Shown here piece after piece: positions 8,321 to 16,570 of a DNA stretch of 59,661 bases. A program made the translations under genes and the position numbers. Below the pieces are notes generated by a model. That model was given only the letters and a program-made list of their open reading frames with translations. It ran no database searches and had not been told where the DNA came from. Positions within the stretch are counted from its first letter, which is position 1. Each line of letters opens with the position of its first letter. Origin of the DNA: Thermoplasmatales archaeon SW_10_69_26 (GTDB lineage: Archaea; Thermoplasmatota; SW-10-69-26); the NCBI GenBank assembly GCA_003009755.1, contig PXUB01000023.1:1-59661 (forward strand), in the 5' to 3' direction.

Positions 8321-9783
8321 CAGGTCGCCTCCTGGCAGGCTCGTTCGAGGGCGCGGGTGCGGGCGGCGGTGCTCATGCGGGCGCGGGTGGCCTCGTCGAC
8401 GTCCTCGCCAATCCAGAAGGCCAGCGAGCGGACGCCTTGGGCGACGAGCAGGTCGAGCCCGTCGAGGGTGCAGGCGCCGGCCTGACGGGCGCGCTGGGCG
8501 AAGGCGGCGCGGTGGCCGTAGTTGGCGTCGAAGGCCACGGCGTGCGAGAGCGCGTCGTCGGGGACGGGCGGGTCGACGGGCGTGGCGTTCACGACGACGC
8601 CGTCGACCGGTAGCGCCTGGGCGAGCGCCTCGGGCTCGAGGTCCACGACGCGGACGTCGGCGTCGGGGGCGTCGGCGAGGCGTTCGGCGCGCTTGCGGGT
8701 GCGGTTGGCCAGGCGGATCTCGGCGCCGGCCTGGGCGAGGGCGTGCGTCAGGGCGCGGGCGGTGCCGCCGGCGCCGAGCACGAGCGCGGGTCGGCCGGCG
8801 AGGTCGTGGCCGCGGGCTTCGAGGGCGTCGCGGGCGCCGAGGCCGTCGGTCATGTGGACGGCCAGGTCCCCGTCGTCGAAGCGGAAGGTGTTGGCGGCGC
8901 CGACCTCGTGGGCTTCATCGGTGGCGCGGTCGGCGGCCTCGTAGAGGTCGACCTTGTGGGGGGCGGTCGTGTTGCCGCCGGCGGTGTCGACGGCCAGGCC
9001 CTCGAGCACGGTCTCGAGGTCTTCGGGGGCGACGTCGAGCAGCCGGTAGCGGGCCTCGATGCCGAGGTGGGCGAAGCCGGCCTCCTGCATCGGTGGGGAC
9101 AAGGAGTGGCCGACGGGGTGGCCCAGCAGCACGTAGTCGTGCCGAGGCTCGGGCGAGGGGGGGGGTCGGGGGAACCGCGCCTGCAGGTCGACTGGCAGCT
9201 GGCCGGGCACGGGCGAGCCGTCGGGGTCGGCGTAGACGAGGGCTTGGCCCAGCGGGCTGGCGAGGCCGCGGACGAGGCTATCCTCGGTGCCCATGAGGGC
9301 GAAGGGGGTGCCGATCTCGGGAGCTTGGAGCGCGGCCTCGGCGAGGGCTTGGGCGTCCCCGGGGCCGTCGCTGGCGGTGGCGAGCTTGGCGACGTCGGCG
9401 TCCTCGGCCAGGTCGGCGAGCTCGGCGACGATCTCGTCCGGGGCGGGCGTCGTCTCGCGGTGATCGCTGACGACCACCTGGGCGTTGACCCCGTGGGCTC
9501 GACGGGTGAGGTCCTCGCGGAAGGCGGCGTCGTGTTCGACGTCGACGAGGTCGGCGCCGGCCTCGAGCGCCTCCCTCAGGCGTCGGCGTCGCTCGTCCTC
9601 GTCGAGGCGGTCTAGGCCGCCGTCCTCGGCTCGTCGGCAGGTGGCCAGCACGGGCCGGTCGACGGTGGCGATCGCGGCGGTGATGGCGTCGGGATCGAGG
9701 GCGTCGAGGCGGACCTCGACGACGTCGGCTCGGCTGGGGGGCGGGTCGTCGTCGGGGAGCCAGGTGGCGACGACGAGCGCCAG
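8320..9783 (-). CDS. aroDE: 3-dehydroquinate dehydratase / shikimate dehydrogenase fusion
   Basis: 487 residues when begun at CTG 9781-9783. Residues 1-~205 are type I DHQ dehydratase: VEVRLDAL (about 22-28), ATCR (47-50), histidine in SDHRET (about 108), Schiff-base lysine in VAKLAT (about 133) and the PGQ loop. Residues ~216-487 are shikimate dehydrogenase: GHPVGHSLSP, NTTAPHK, GAANTF, GAGGTARAL, NRTRKRAERLA. The first GTG (9649-9651) would delete the first beta strand and the VRLD motif. The 44 codons before it are in frame and encode them, and no ATG, GTG or TTG lies upstream. CTG follows GGAGGT by 6 nt, so a CTG start is proposed. Confidence 0.92.
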   Translation of the reverse strand: MALVVATWLPDDDPPPSRADVVEVRLDALDPDAITAAIATVDRPVLATCRRAEDGGLDRLDEDERRRRLREALEAGADLVDVEHDAAFREDLTRRAHGVNAQVVVSDHRETTPAPDEIVAELADLAEDADVAKLATASDGPGDAQALAEAALQAPEIGTPFALMGTEDSLVRGLASPLGQALVYADPDGSPVPGQLPVDLQARFPRPPPSPEPRHDYVLLGHPVGHSLSPPMQEAGFAHLGIEARYRLLDVAPEDLETVLEGLAVDTAGGNTTAPHKVDLYEAADRATDEAHEVGAANTFRFDDGDLAVHMTDGLGARDALEARGHDLAGRPALVLGAGGTARALTHALAQAGAEIRLANRTRKRAERLADAPDADVRVVDLEPEALAQALPVDGVVVNATPVDPPVPDDALSHAVAFDANYGHRAAFAQRARQAGACTLDGLDLLVAQGVRSLAFWIGEDVDEATRARMSTAARTRALERACQEAT

Positions 9784-9785
9784 GT

Positions 9786-10799
9786 TTAGACCTCCTGGAC
9801 CGTCTCCTCGATGGCTTGGCCGAAGTGGCGGCCGCCCTCGTGGGCTTCGTGGACGAGCACCTCGTCGCCGTCGTCGAGCTCGGCGACGCTCGTCGGTCCT
9901 TGGGGGGTGACCAGGCGGATCGTCTCGGCGTTCTGGAGGACGAGGCTGCCCTCGGCGTCGTCGGTGGCGAGCTCGACGAGCAGCATCGGGCGGCGTTCGA
10001 TCTTGGCGCGGCCGGTCGTCACGGTGCGCGTGTTGCCCTCGCGGTCGACGGCGGTGAGCTCGGTGCCGGCGCGGACCTCGCTGAGGTAGCGGGTCTCGTC
10101 GTCGGGCGCGAGCGCGTAGCCGTGGACGGCGCCGGCGTTGACGCGGAACGGGCGCGAGCTGACGTAGCCGGCTTCGGTGGCCTCGCTGGCGACGAGGGCC
10201 AGGAAGGCGCTGCGGGAACCGACGAGCAGCCCCTCGTCGGGTTCGAGCAGGCTGGTCGTGTCGACGCAGACGCGGTCACCCATGCCGGCGGGCTCGATGG
10301 CGGTGACCTCGGCCCTCGCGAGCTCCAACAAGCCGCCCTCGCGGTCGATACGGCTGGCGACCTCGTGGACGCGGGCGGGATCGTCGGTGGCCAGCAGGAT
10401 GCCGTCGGCGCCGGTCTCGAGCGTGGTAAGCGCGATCTCGGCTTCGTCGGCGGTCTCGACGCGGGCGAAGAGGTCGGTGCCGTCGCCCGTCCAGGCGAGC
10501 AGGTTCTCGAGCGGGATGATCGACCAGTCGCTGGCGGCGACGACGAGCGTGTCGACCTCGCCGGCGAGCTTGCGGGCCTGCTCCTGGTCGTCGGGGTCCT
10601 CGATCGCGACGATCCGAGCTCGGCGGTCGCCGAGCTCGATCGTGTCGCCCTCGCGGTGGGCCAGGGGGACGCGGCCGACGCTGGCGACCTCCTCGGCTTC
10701 CTCGGGCGTGGTGACGACGCGGTCGGCGCCGGCTTCGAGCGCGGCGCCGGCGACCTCGTCCAGCCGCCCGGTGGGCTGGACCCACAGCTCGGCGGCCAT
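9786..10799 (-). CDS. aroB': 3-dehydroquinate synthase II (archaeal)
   Basis: 337 residues. The archaeal enzyme oxidatively deaminates ADH (2-amino-3,7-dideoxy-D-threo-hept-6-ulosonate) with NAD to give 3-dehydroquinate, replacing bacterial AroB. Recognised from the MAAELWVQPTG start, the LVVAASDWSIIPLENLLA segment, GILLATDDPARV, GDRVCVDTTSLLEPDEGLLV-like region and the FRVNAGAVHGYALAPDDETRYLSEV stretch, all in family order (segments quoted in parts; the last spans about residues 219-244). Starts one base inside the stop of the aldolase gene (TGATG). Ends 2 nt before the proposed CTG start of aroDE, and its last codons carry that gene's GGAGGT site. Confidence 0.94.
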   Translation of the reverse strand: MAAELWVQPTGRLDEVAGAALEAGADRVVTTPEEAEEVASVGRVPLAHREGDTIELGDRRARIVAIEDPDDQEQARKLAGEVDTLVVAASDWSIIPLENLLAWTGDGTDLFARVETADEAEIALTTLETGADGILLATDDPARVHEVASRIDREGGLLELARAEVTAIEPAGMGDRVCVDTTSLLEPDEGLLVGSRSAFLALVASEATEAGYVSSRPFRVNAGAVHGYALAPDDETRYLSEVRAGTELTAVDREGNTRTVTTGRAKIERRPMLLVELATDDAEGSLVLQNAETIRLVTPQGPTSVAELDDGDEVLVHEAHEGGRHFGQAIEETVQEV

Positions 10800-11602
10800 C
10801 AGGCCAACTCCTTCGTCTTACCCTCGGAGAGGACCTCGTCGACGGTGTCGCCGTCGAGCACGATGCGCCGGAGGGCGCGCGTGGTGAGCATCGGGTCCTC
10901 GGCCTGGAAGACGTTGCGGCCGATCGAGACGCCGGCGGCGCCCGAGCGGATGGCGCCTTCGACCTGCGCGAGCGTGCCGCGGACGCCCTCGGTCTTCGGG
11001 CCGCCGCTGATGAGGGTCGGCACGGGGCAGCCCTCCACGACGCTCTCGAAGCCCTCGGGGGTCCCGGTGTAGGGGACCTTGACGAGGTCGGCGCCGAGCT
11101 CGGCGCCCAGGCGGGCGACGTGGGCGACGTTGTCGACGCTGTGCGGGTCGTCGATGGCGGGTCCGCGGGGGTACAGCATGGCCATGAGCGGGACGCCCAG
11201 CTTCTGGCAGGAGCGGGCCACGCGGCCCAGGTCCTCGACCATCTCGGATTCCTGGTCCGCACCGACGTTGACGTGGACGCTGATGCCGTCGGCGCCGAGA
11301 GCCAGCGCCTCCCGGGCGTCGGCGACGATGCGTTTGTCGTTGGGGTCGGGGTTGAGGCCGGTGGAGGCCGACAGGTGCACGATCAGGGAGGTGTCGCCGA
11401 GCGCGGTGGCGACGGCGGGGACCAGGCCTTTGTGGACGACGACGGCCGTGGCGCCGCCGCGGCTGGCTCGGTCGACCGCTTGGACGGGGCTCTCGAGGCC
11501 GTCGATCGGGCCCGAGGAGGTGCCGTGATCCATCGGGACCACGACCGCGCGCCCCGAGGGGGCGATCCGTTCGAGTCGGAGACCGATGCCGGGATGCGTC
11601 AT
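10799..11602 (-). CDS. aroA': 2-amino-3,7-dideoxyheptulosonate (ADH) synthase
   Basis: 267 residues, class I aldolase of the archaeal FbaB/AroA' family. It joins 6-deoxy-5-ketofructose 1-phosphate to L-aspartate 4-semialdehyde, opening the archaeal shikimate pathway. Seen: VVVPMDHGTSSGPIDGL (loop with the conserved D and H), MLYPRGP with the catalytic tyrosine, LVKVPYTG with the Schiff-base lysine near residue 174, and SGGPK plus AAGVSIGRN at the phosphate site. Plain FBP aldolase activity cannot be excluded from sequence, but the aroB' neighbour settles the role. ATG 11600-11602 lies 28 nt from the centre of the TTAA box at 11627-11634, indicating a leaderless first gene. Confidence 0.94.
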   Translation of the reverse strand: MTHPGIGLRLERIAPSGRAVVVPMDHGTSSGPIDGLESPVQAVDRASRGGATAVVVHKGLVPAVATALGDTSLIVHLSASTGLNPDPNDKRIVADAREALALGADGISVHVNVGADQESEMVEDLGRVARSCQKLGVPLMAMLYPRGPAIDDPHSVDNVAHVARLGAELGADLVKVPYTGTPEGFESVVEGCPVPTLISGGPKTEGVRGTLAQVEGAIRSGAAGVSIGRNVFQAEDPMLTTRALRRIVLDGDTVDEVLSEGKTKELA

Positions 11603-11746
11603 CGCGGCAAGCAACCCTCGACCCCCGCTTAAGCGTTTGTGTACATCAGTGGACAAGAGAGTCCATCTAAGAGAGCAGTAACACTGATGGTGGCGACCCG
11701 CCACGAGTAACGCTTTTTGCCCACCGGTGCTTGTTTCTGTCCATCG
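11603..11746. promoter_or_regulatory. Divergent promoter region of aro operon and ACT regulator
   Basis: A gcttaagc box at 11627-11634 is centred 28 nt before the aroA' start codon. A T-rich gctttttg stretch near 11712-11719 sits about 30 nt before the regulator start. Between them are three inverted repeats: catcagtg (11644-11651) with cactgatg (11682-11689), tggac with gtcca nested inside it (about 11650-11665), and gtggcg (11690-11695) with cgccac (11699-11704). These are good operator candidates for the divergent regulator, though no binding data exist. Confidence 0.55.
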
Positions 11747-12259
11747 ATGAAGGATCTCTTGGCCGAGCACTTCTCGCGGTACCCGGCTCGTTCGCGTGTG
11801 GCCCGCCTGATGCTCGATCGCGGCTTCGCGGTCCGTGACGGGGACGTCTGGGCCGGGAACGTGGGCCTCTCGGACACCGCGCTGGCCCGCGCTGCCGACG
11901 TCGACCGCCGGGTCGTGCGCTCGACCGTGGAGACGGTCGAAGCCAACCCCGAGCTGTCGCGGATCTTCGCCAAGCTCGAGCCGACCTGCCACCTGCGCCA
12001 GGTCGCGCCCGCCCTCGGCTGGGGCGTGCTGGAGATCGTGCCCACCGACGCCAGCCAGCCCGGCATCCTGTCGGGCGTGGCGTCCGTCATCGCCGAGAAC
12101 GGGATCAGCATCCGTCAGGCGATCGTCGACGACCCGCAGATGGCCGAAGAGCCGCGGCTGTTCATCGTGACCGAGGGCTCGATCCCCTCCCGCATCCTGC
12201 CGGAGATCCAGGAGGTCCCCGGCGTGCGGGAGGTCGTGATCGGGTCGAAGGCCGACTAG
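11747..12259 (+). CDS. HTH-ACT regulator of amino acid metabolism (COG2061-like)
   Basis: 170 residues. Residues ~35-65 form a helix-turn-helix (LSDTALARAADVDRRVVRST). Residues ~90-168 form an ACT domain (GWGVLEIVPTDASQPGILSG, then ENGISIRQAIVDD, then LFIVTEGSIP), a fold that binds free amino acids. Archaeal proteins of this make-up are predicted allosteric or transcriptional regulators of amino acid synthesis. It is divergent from the aro operon across a 144-nt gap rich in inverted repeats, so control of that operon by an aromatic amino acid or an aspartate-family amino acid is likely but inferred. ATG 11747 is chosen over an upstream TTG-type start because it fits the promoter distance. Confidence 0.82.
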   Translation: MKDLLAEHFSRYPARSRVARLMLDRGFAVRDGDVWAGNVGLSDTALARAADVDRRVVRSTVETVEANPELSRIFAKLEPTCHLRQVAPALGWGVLEIVPTDASQPGILSGVASVIAENGISIRQAIVDDPQMAEEPRLFIVTEGSIPSRILPEIQEVPGVREVVIGSKAD

Positions 12260-12280
12260 AGCCAAGAGCGGCGAACCCGA

Positions 12281-12318
12281 CCACAGACGCACGTAGGCAC
12301 GGAAGACCCACAGAGACC
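12281..12318 (+). repeat. CACAGAG-type repeat arm, left of membrane gene
   Basis: A stretch built of ccacag, ggcacgga and ccacagagacc units. The complementary type (ctctgtg, ctgtggtt) occurs at 13039-13093 on the other side of the membrane-protein gene 12383-12994, so the two arms form a long imperfect inverted pair around it. See the matching pairs at 38378-38620 and 40466-40583. Confidence 0.55.
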
Positions 12319-12382
12319 GGACAACCCTGCCGAGCGGGATCGATGGGGAACGGAGAACGGAGGAGAGGCAGGCCCAGCGCGG

Positions 12383-12994
12383 CTACGTGCCGAGGAGCGC
12401 GATCGAGGCCGCCTGGGCGACCGCTTCGGCGCGGAAGAGCAGGCCGACGAGCGCGGCCGTGTGGAGGCCGGTTTCGAGCCAGACCGGCGCGGCGAGCAGC
12501 GAGGGCCACAACGGTTTCCCCGCCGATCGCGCGATCAGCGCGGCGACGACGAGGCCGATCGAGATCGGGACACCGTAGGTGACCGCCAGCCCTCCGTAGA
12601 GGAACAGGTCGCTGAACATGCCACCGGGCATGTTGGGAAGCTCGGCAGCGATGAACAGGCCGGCCACGAGGCCGAACCCGAGGAAGGCCGAGACGGCCAC
12701 GACCGGGAACCACCCTCGTTGAGCGAGGTGGACCGTCGCGACGAGGACGAGCAGCGAGCCGACCAGGCCGCCGGCTGCCAGCAGCTCGGCGTTCGCCGGT
12801 GTCGACGAGGCCTCGGTGAGCTGCCAGAAGCCGAAGACGAAGGCAGCCACCTGAGCCCCGACCGCGATCAAACCAAGCAGCCCCCACAGCGTCGGTTCGA
12901 CGATCTCCCGTCGAAGCAGCGATCCCGAGCTCGTGGTCCCCCATCGGTTCCTTATCGTGCCACAGCCCCCGCGGACGGACCTGAAGAAGCCCAC
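12383..12994 (-). CDS. Multi-spanning membrane protein, unknown function
   Basis: 203 residues with about six hydrophobic segments: LWGLLGLIAVGAQVAAFVFG, LAAGGLVGSLLVLVATVHLA, FPVVAVSAFLGFGLVAGLFI, LFLYGGLAVTYGVPISIGLV, SLLAAPVWLETGLHTAALVG and a short last one. No family is recognised. The N-terminal ~35 residues are polar and the start is uncertain: GTG 12992-12994 is the longest choice, and a TATA-like ttatcg near 12951-12957 suggests a start some 60 nt further in. The gene stands between two CACAGAG-type repeat arms. Confidence 0.6.
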   Translation of the reverse strand: MGFFRSVRGGCGTIRNRWGTTSSGSLLRREIVEPTLWGLLGLIAVGAQVAAFVFGFWQLTEASSTPANAELLAAGGLVGSLLVLVATVHLAQRGWFPVVAVSAFLGFGLVAGLFIAAELPNMPGGMFSDLFLYGGLAVTYGVPISIGLVVAALIARSAGKPLWPSLLAAPVWLETGLHTAALVGLLFRAEAVAQAASIALLGT

Positions 12995-13038
12995 CTTCCG
13001 CGCCTCTCGTCCACCTGGTGCTACCTCTCGCTGTCCGC

Positions 13039-13093
13039 CTCCGTCTTCTTCCCCTCTGTGTGTTCTCTTTGCCCTCTGTGTCGCTGTGGTTGG
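13039..13093 (-). repeat. CACAGAG-type repeat arm, right of membrane gene
   Basis: Contains cctctgtgtg, ttgccctctgtg and gctgtggttgg units in a row, the reverse-complement style of 12281-12318. It is followed at 13096-13120 by a second periodic motif (cctccgcg twice). It lies between the sulfatase end and the membrane-protein gene. Confidence 0.55.
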
Positions 13094-13129
13094 CTGCCCT
13101 CCGCGCCCTCCGCGGCGCTTTCTCCCATC

Positions 13130-14572
13130 TTACACCGAGAACGCCTTCGCTGTCCACTCGTGGAACGGGTCCTCGGTGAGCTCCATCCAGTGCAGCATCT
13201 CGTCCTGCAGGTGCTCGAGCCGGCCGCGGTAGGCGGGGTGGTCGATGAGGTTGTGCAGCTCGTGGGGGTCCTCGGCGAGATCGTAGAGCTCGTCGACCTC
13301 GTAGGCGTTGTAGATGAACTTGTAGCGCTGCGTGGCCACCATGCGTTGGGAGAAGAAGCCGAACTCGTCGCCGTGGTACTCGGCGAAGAGGCTCTGGGGC
13401 CAATCGTCGGGCGTCCGGCCCTCGAGGAGGGGCACGAGGCTGCGGCTGCTGGGCGTGTCATGGGGCTCGAGGCCGGCGGCCTCGCGGATCGTGGGAGCCA
13501 GATCCTGGAGGCGAGCCATCTGCCGGTTGACGCTGCCGGCCTCCACGTGCCCGGGCCAGCGCACGTGCATCGGGATGTGGTAGGTATCCTCGTACATCAG
13601 CGGACCCTTGTTGAACTGGCGGTGGGCGCCGGCGAAGTCGCCGTGGTCGGTGGTGTGGACGACGAGCGTGTCCTCGGCGAGCCCCAGCTCGTCGAGGGCC
13701 TCGAGCACGCGGGCGATCTGGTCGGAGACGAGGGAGACGGAGCCGAAGTAGAGGCTGACGGCGTGGGCCCACCGTTCCCAGGTGAAATCTCGGACCCCTC
13801 GGCGGCGGAGGTGCTCGGCGTGGAGCCCGGGTTTGCCGGCGAACGTGTCGGCGAACGAGCGCCAGGGCTCGATGTCGTCGGGCTCGTACATCGAGGCGTA
13901 GGGATCGGGGACGAGGTAGGGGAAGTGGGGGTCGACGAAGTCCAGGCGGTGCAGGAAGGGCTCGTCGGCGCGGGCGTGGTCCTCGAGGGCGTCGATCGTG
14001 AGATCGGTGAAGAAGGCCGACTGCAGGGCCTGGGCGGGGGCCTCGACGGTGCCGGCGATGAGCGTGGGGTCGCGGTCGTGGTCGGTCCACACGGTGTCCT
14101 GGGGTTCGATCTGGTCGTCCCTGACGCCCAACCGGCGGCGGTGCTCGGCCAGGGCCTCGTCGTCGGGATCGTCGGGGCCCTGGTAGCTGTCGAACCCGAA
14201 CGCGCCGGGGCCCTCGTCTCTGTTGACGTGCCATTTGCCGACGTAGCTGGTGCGGTAGCCGGCGTCCTTGAGTGCGCGGCTGACCGTGGACAACCCGGTC
14301 GAGAGGTTCCGCTGGAGGGCTTCGGGCCCGTGGGAGTTGTTCAACATGCCGTGCGCGTGCGGGTACTGGCCCGTGAGTAGCGAGGCGCGGGCGCTCGAGC
14401 AGATGCTCGTCGGCGTGTAGGCCTGCTCGAAGCGCATCCCCTCGGCCTGCAGACGGTCGTGGCCGGGGAGGGCAAGGCCGGGCGCCTGGGGCATCGCTGG
14501 CCCCTCGGGCGCGCTCACATCGTAGCGCTCCTGATCGGTCACGATCAGCAGGACGTTGGGCCGGTCGGGCAC
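13130..14572 (-). CDS. Sulfatase / alkaline-phosphatase-superfamily hydrolase
   Basis: 480 residues from GTG 14570-14572. The N terminus PNVLLIVTDQERYD carries the first metal-binding aspartate. The segment SICSSARASLLTGQYPHAHG is the modification site: the cysteine of C-x-x-x-R is normally oxidised to formylglycine in Cys-type sulfatases. Other family pieces are YVGKWHVNRD, FVDPHFPYLVPDPY and VVHTTDHGDFAGAHRQFNKG (second metal site). The second residue after Cys is Ser-Ala rather than Pro, still tolerated in the family. It has no signal peptide, so a cytoplasmic enzyme acting on sulfate or phosphonate monoesters is likely; the substrate is unknown. Confidence 0.88.
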   Translation of the reverse strand: MPDRPNVLLIVTDQERYDVSAPEGPAMPQAPGLALPGHDRLQAEGMRFEQAYTPTSICSSARASLLTGQYPHAHGMLNNSHGPEALQRNLSTGLSTVSRALKDAGYRTSYVGKWHVNRDEGPGAFGFDSYQGPDDPDDEALAEHRRRLGVRDDQIEPQDTVWTDHDRDPTLIAGTVEAPAQALQSAFFTDLTIDALEDHARADEPFLHRLDFVDPHFPYLVPDPYASMYEPDDIEPWRSFADTFAGKPGLHAEHLRRRGVRDFTWERWAHAVSLYFGSVSLVSDQIARVLEALDELGLAEDTLVVHTTDHGDFAGAHRQFNKGPLMYEDTYHIPMHVRWPGHVEAGSVNRQMARLQDLAPTIREAAGLEPHDTPSSRSLVPLLEGRTPDDWPQSLFAEYHGDEFGFFSQRMVATQRYKFIYNAYEVDELYDLAEDPHELHNLIDHPAYRGRLEHLQDEMLHWMELTEDPFHEWTAKAFSV

Positions 14573-14664
14573 GCCGGCCGAAGCTCGTTGCCGGGCAAAA
14601 GCCGCCCGCGGCGACGGCCTGAGCGGGCCGGCCAGGGCTTGGCGGACCAGACGAGGGCTTGCCG

Positions 14665-15534
14665 CTACTCGGCCTCGGCGGGCGGGACGGTGGCCTGCTC
14701 GTCGGCGGCGGCCTCCTCGGCCTCGACCTGGGGCAGCTCCTCGAGCCGCTTTCGGGCCGTGCGCGCCCCGGTCCAGGCCTCGCTGAGCAGCTCGGTCTGG
14801 TCCTCGACGAGGGCGGGATCGTCGGTCCACATCGCGACGTCCTCACCCTTGAACAGGTGGGTGTCGTCGGGGATGTAGTGCGTCATGAGGACCTGGGAGG
14901 CGTCGACCACGAGGACGCTGGATCCGGCCGCGCCGCTGTCGCGGTGGCGGACGTCGGCGTACTGACGGGCCTCCTCGATGTCCATCCGGTTGCGGGCGAG
15001 GATCGGGCACTGGACGCGCGCCAGGACGCCCTCCTCGGTCGTCTTGTCGTGCATCAACGGGGAGTAGTAGTTGAGGCGGAGGGGAGCGTTGGCGGCGCCG
15101 AGCAGCCAGACGCTCTTCTCGGCCTCCTCGATCATCTCCATCATCTTGTTGAGCACGTTCTTGCGGCCTTTGTGGATGCGGAAATCGCCGGCACCTTGGA
15201 TCGTCGGCGAGCCGTCGGATTCGACGAGACCGTCGAAGCGGGCCCGGTCTTCCTCGATCTGCGCGAGGCGCTGCTCGTAGCGCTCCTCGAAGCGCTCGAG
15301 GTGCTGGTCGAAGGGACGAGGCAGGAAGCGCTTGGGCCGCTCGGGGATGACCTCGACGAGCGACTTCTCGTGCAGGTCGTCGATGACGCCGTAGATCTTG
15401 GTCCGGGGGACGCGGGAGACGTCGGCGACCTCGCGGGCGGTGGCCTCCTCGAGCTCGACGAGGGCGAGGTAGGCTTTGGCTTCGTACTCGGTGAGGTCGT
15501 ATTCCTGCAGCTTCTCGATCTCGCTCTCCTTCAT
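14665..15534 (-). CDS. TrmB-family transcription regulator
   Basis: 289 residues. The first ~70 residues are the TrmB winged helix (LTEYEAKAYLALVELEEATA, REVADVSRVPRTKIYGVIDD), followed by a coiled linker (FEERYEQRLAQIEEDRARF). The rest resembles the effector/PLD-like region seen in longer TrmB relatives (SVWLLGAANAPL, SSVLVVDASQVLMTHY). TrmB proteins control sugar uptake and central metabolism genes in archaea. The short C-terminal tail is Ala/Glu rich. ATG 15532-15534 begins exactly at the family start. The neighbouring sulfatase is on the same strand 92 nt downstream. Confidence 0.85.
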   Translation of the reverse strand: MKESEIEKLQEYDLTEYEAKAYLALVELEEATAREVADVSRVPRTKIYGVIDDLHEKSLVEVIPERPKRFLPRPFDQHLERFEERYEQRLAQIEEDRARFDGLVESDGSPTIQGAGDFRIHKGRKNVLNKMMEMIEEAEKSVWLLGAANAPLRLNYYSPLMHDKTTEEGVLARVQCPILARNRMDIEEARQYADVRHRDSGAAGSSVLVVDASQVLMTHYIPDDTHLFKGEDVAMWTDDPALVEDQTELLSEAWTGARTARKRLEELPQVEAEEAAADEQATVPPAEAE

Positions 15535-15614
15535 CGCGACGCCTCCACGACCCCCCACCGCCGTGGTCACGGCTAACAGGCTCCCTGTCACCAGCGTCGG
15601 TGACGGCGGGCCAC

Positions 15615-16376
15615 CTACTCGCGTGGGGAACGAGCGTCGTCGGCGAGCCGGCCCAGGCGCTGGCGGATGTGGTCGAGCGCGTCGGCTCGCGCCTGCTCGC
15701 TGTCGAAGCCGTCGAGCACGGTCGCGGCCTCGTCGCGGGTCAGATCGTCGGCGGCCTCCTCGATGGCCGGCAGCGCGCGGGTGACCTCGTCGACGACGGC
15801 GATCGAGGCTCGTCGCACCGTGCGGGACAGCGGGTTGAGGTCCACGGCGACGACCGTCTTGCCCATGGCCACGAGGGCCTCGGTCCGATCGCCGTCCTCG
15901 AGCGGCACGAGCACGCAGTCGGCCTCGTGGATGCCGTCTTCGGCGACGAGCGCGCGCTTGCTGTCGAGACCGGGGATGCGGGCCTGCGGGTCGGCGCCGA
16001 GCACGTCGGTGCAGCCGGCCGCGGCGAGGCGATCGGTGATCTTGCTCACGCGCTCGTCGCTGCGGTGGAAGAGGTTCACCTCGACCCCGCACCCCAGCGC
16101 CCGCTGGAGGCTGGCCACCTGGGCCGGGCACAGGGCGGCGACGTTGCCGTTGACGCTAACGACCGCGTTCTCGGCGTCGACGAGGGCGGCCGCGGCGGCG
16201 CGCGCCTGGCGCTGGGCCGGCGGGCTCGTGGCCTCGCCGATCAGGTAGTCGAAGGCCTCGCCGCGCCCGTGAGCGATCAGGCCTTGGGGGGCCACGTAGC
16301 CGTCCTCGACCCCGTCGGCGAGGGCCTCGCGTGCCTGGAGGCTCTCGTGCCGGGGGTGGGACTCGGGGACCGTCAT
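15615..16376 (-). CDS. 4-phosphopantoate-beta-alanine ligase (phosphopantothenate synthetase)
   Basis: 253 residues, the archaeal coenzyme A enzyme (COG1701) that joins 4-phosphopantoate to beta-alanine using ATP. Family segments in order: [87 protein letters not shown], and [14 protein letters not shown]. The pantoate kinase that usually partners it is not in this window; a ketopantoate reductase for the same pathway is at 34.0 kb. ATG 16374-16376 lies 28 nt from a cttaac box at 16401-16406, so the mRNA is probably leaderless. Confidence 0.93.
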   Translation of the reverse strand: MTVPESHPRHESLQAREALADGVEDGYVAPQGLIAHGRGEAFDYLIGEATSPPAQRQARAAAAALVDAENAVVSVNGNVAALCPAQVASLQRALGCGVEVNLFHRSDERVSKITDRLAAAGCTDVLGADPQARIPGLDSKRALVAEDGIHEADCVLVPLEDGDRTEALVAMGKTVVAVDLNPLSRTVRRASIAVVDEVTRALPAIEEAADDLTRDEAATVLDGFDSEQARADALDHIRQRLGRLADDARSPRE

Positions 16377-16400
16377 CGGCGAGCCAAGCTGCGGGCTGGC

Positions 16401-16406
16401 CTTAAC
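16401..16406 (-). promoter_or_regulatory. TATA-like box of the phosphopantothenate synthetase gene
   Basis: cttaac on the plus strand (gttaag on the transcribed sense), centred about 28 nt before the start codon at 16376, the spacing repeated at several leaderless genes here. Confidence 0.5.
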
Positions 16407-16570
16407 GGCTCGGGCCCGACGAGCCCACGGGTCAGGCCCCTTGTCGGGCCAGCCCGATCGGGGCCCGATGCACCTGCTGGTGGTCGCCCACGACCTCCCC
16501 GGTGTTCGGTGAAGCCGCGGGTGTCTCGACCGTCGGCCCTCTCTTCGACCCTCGCGCGCCGCAACGTCCT

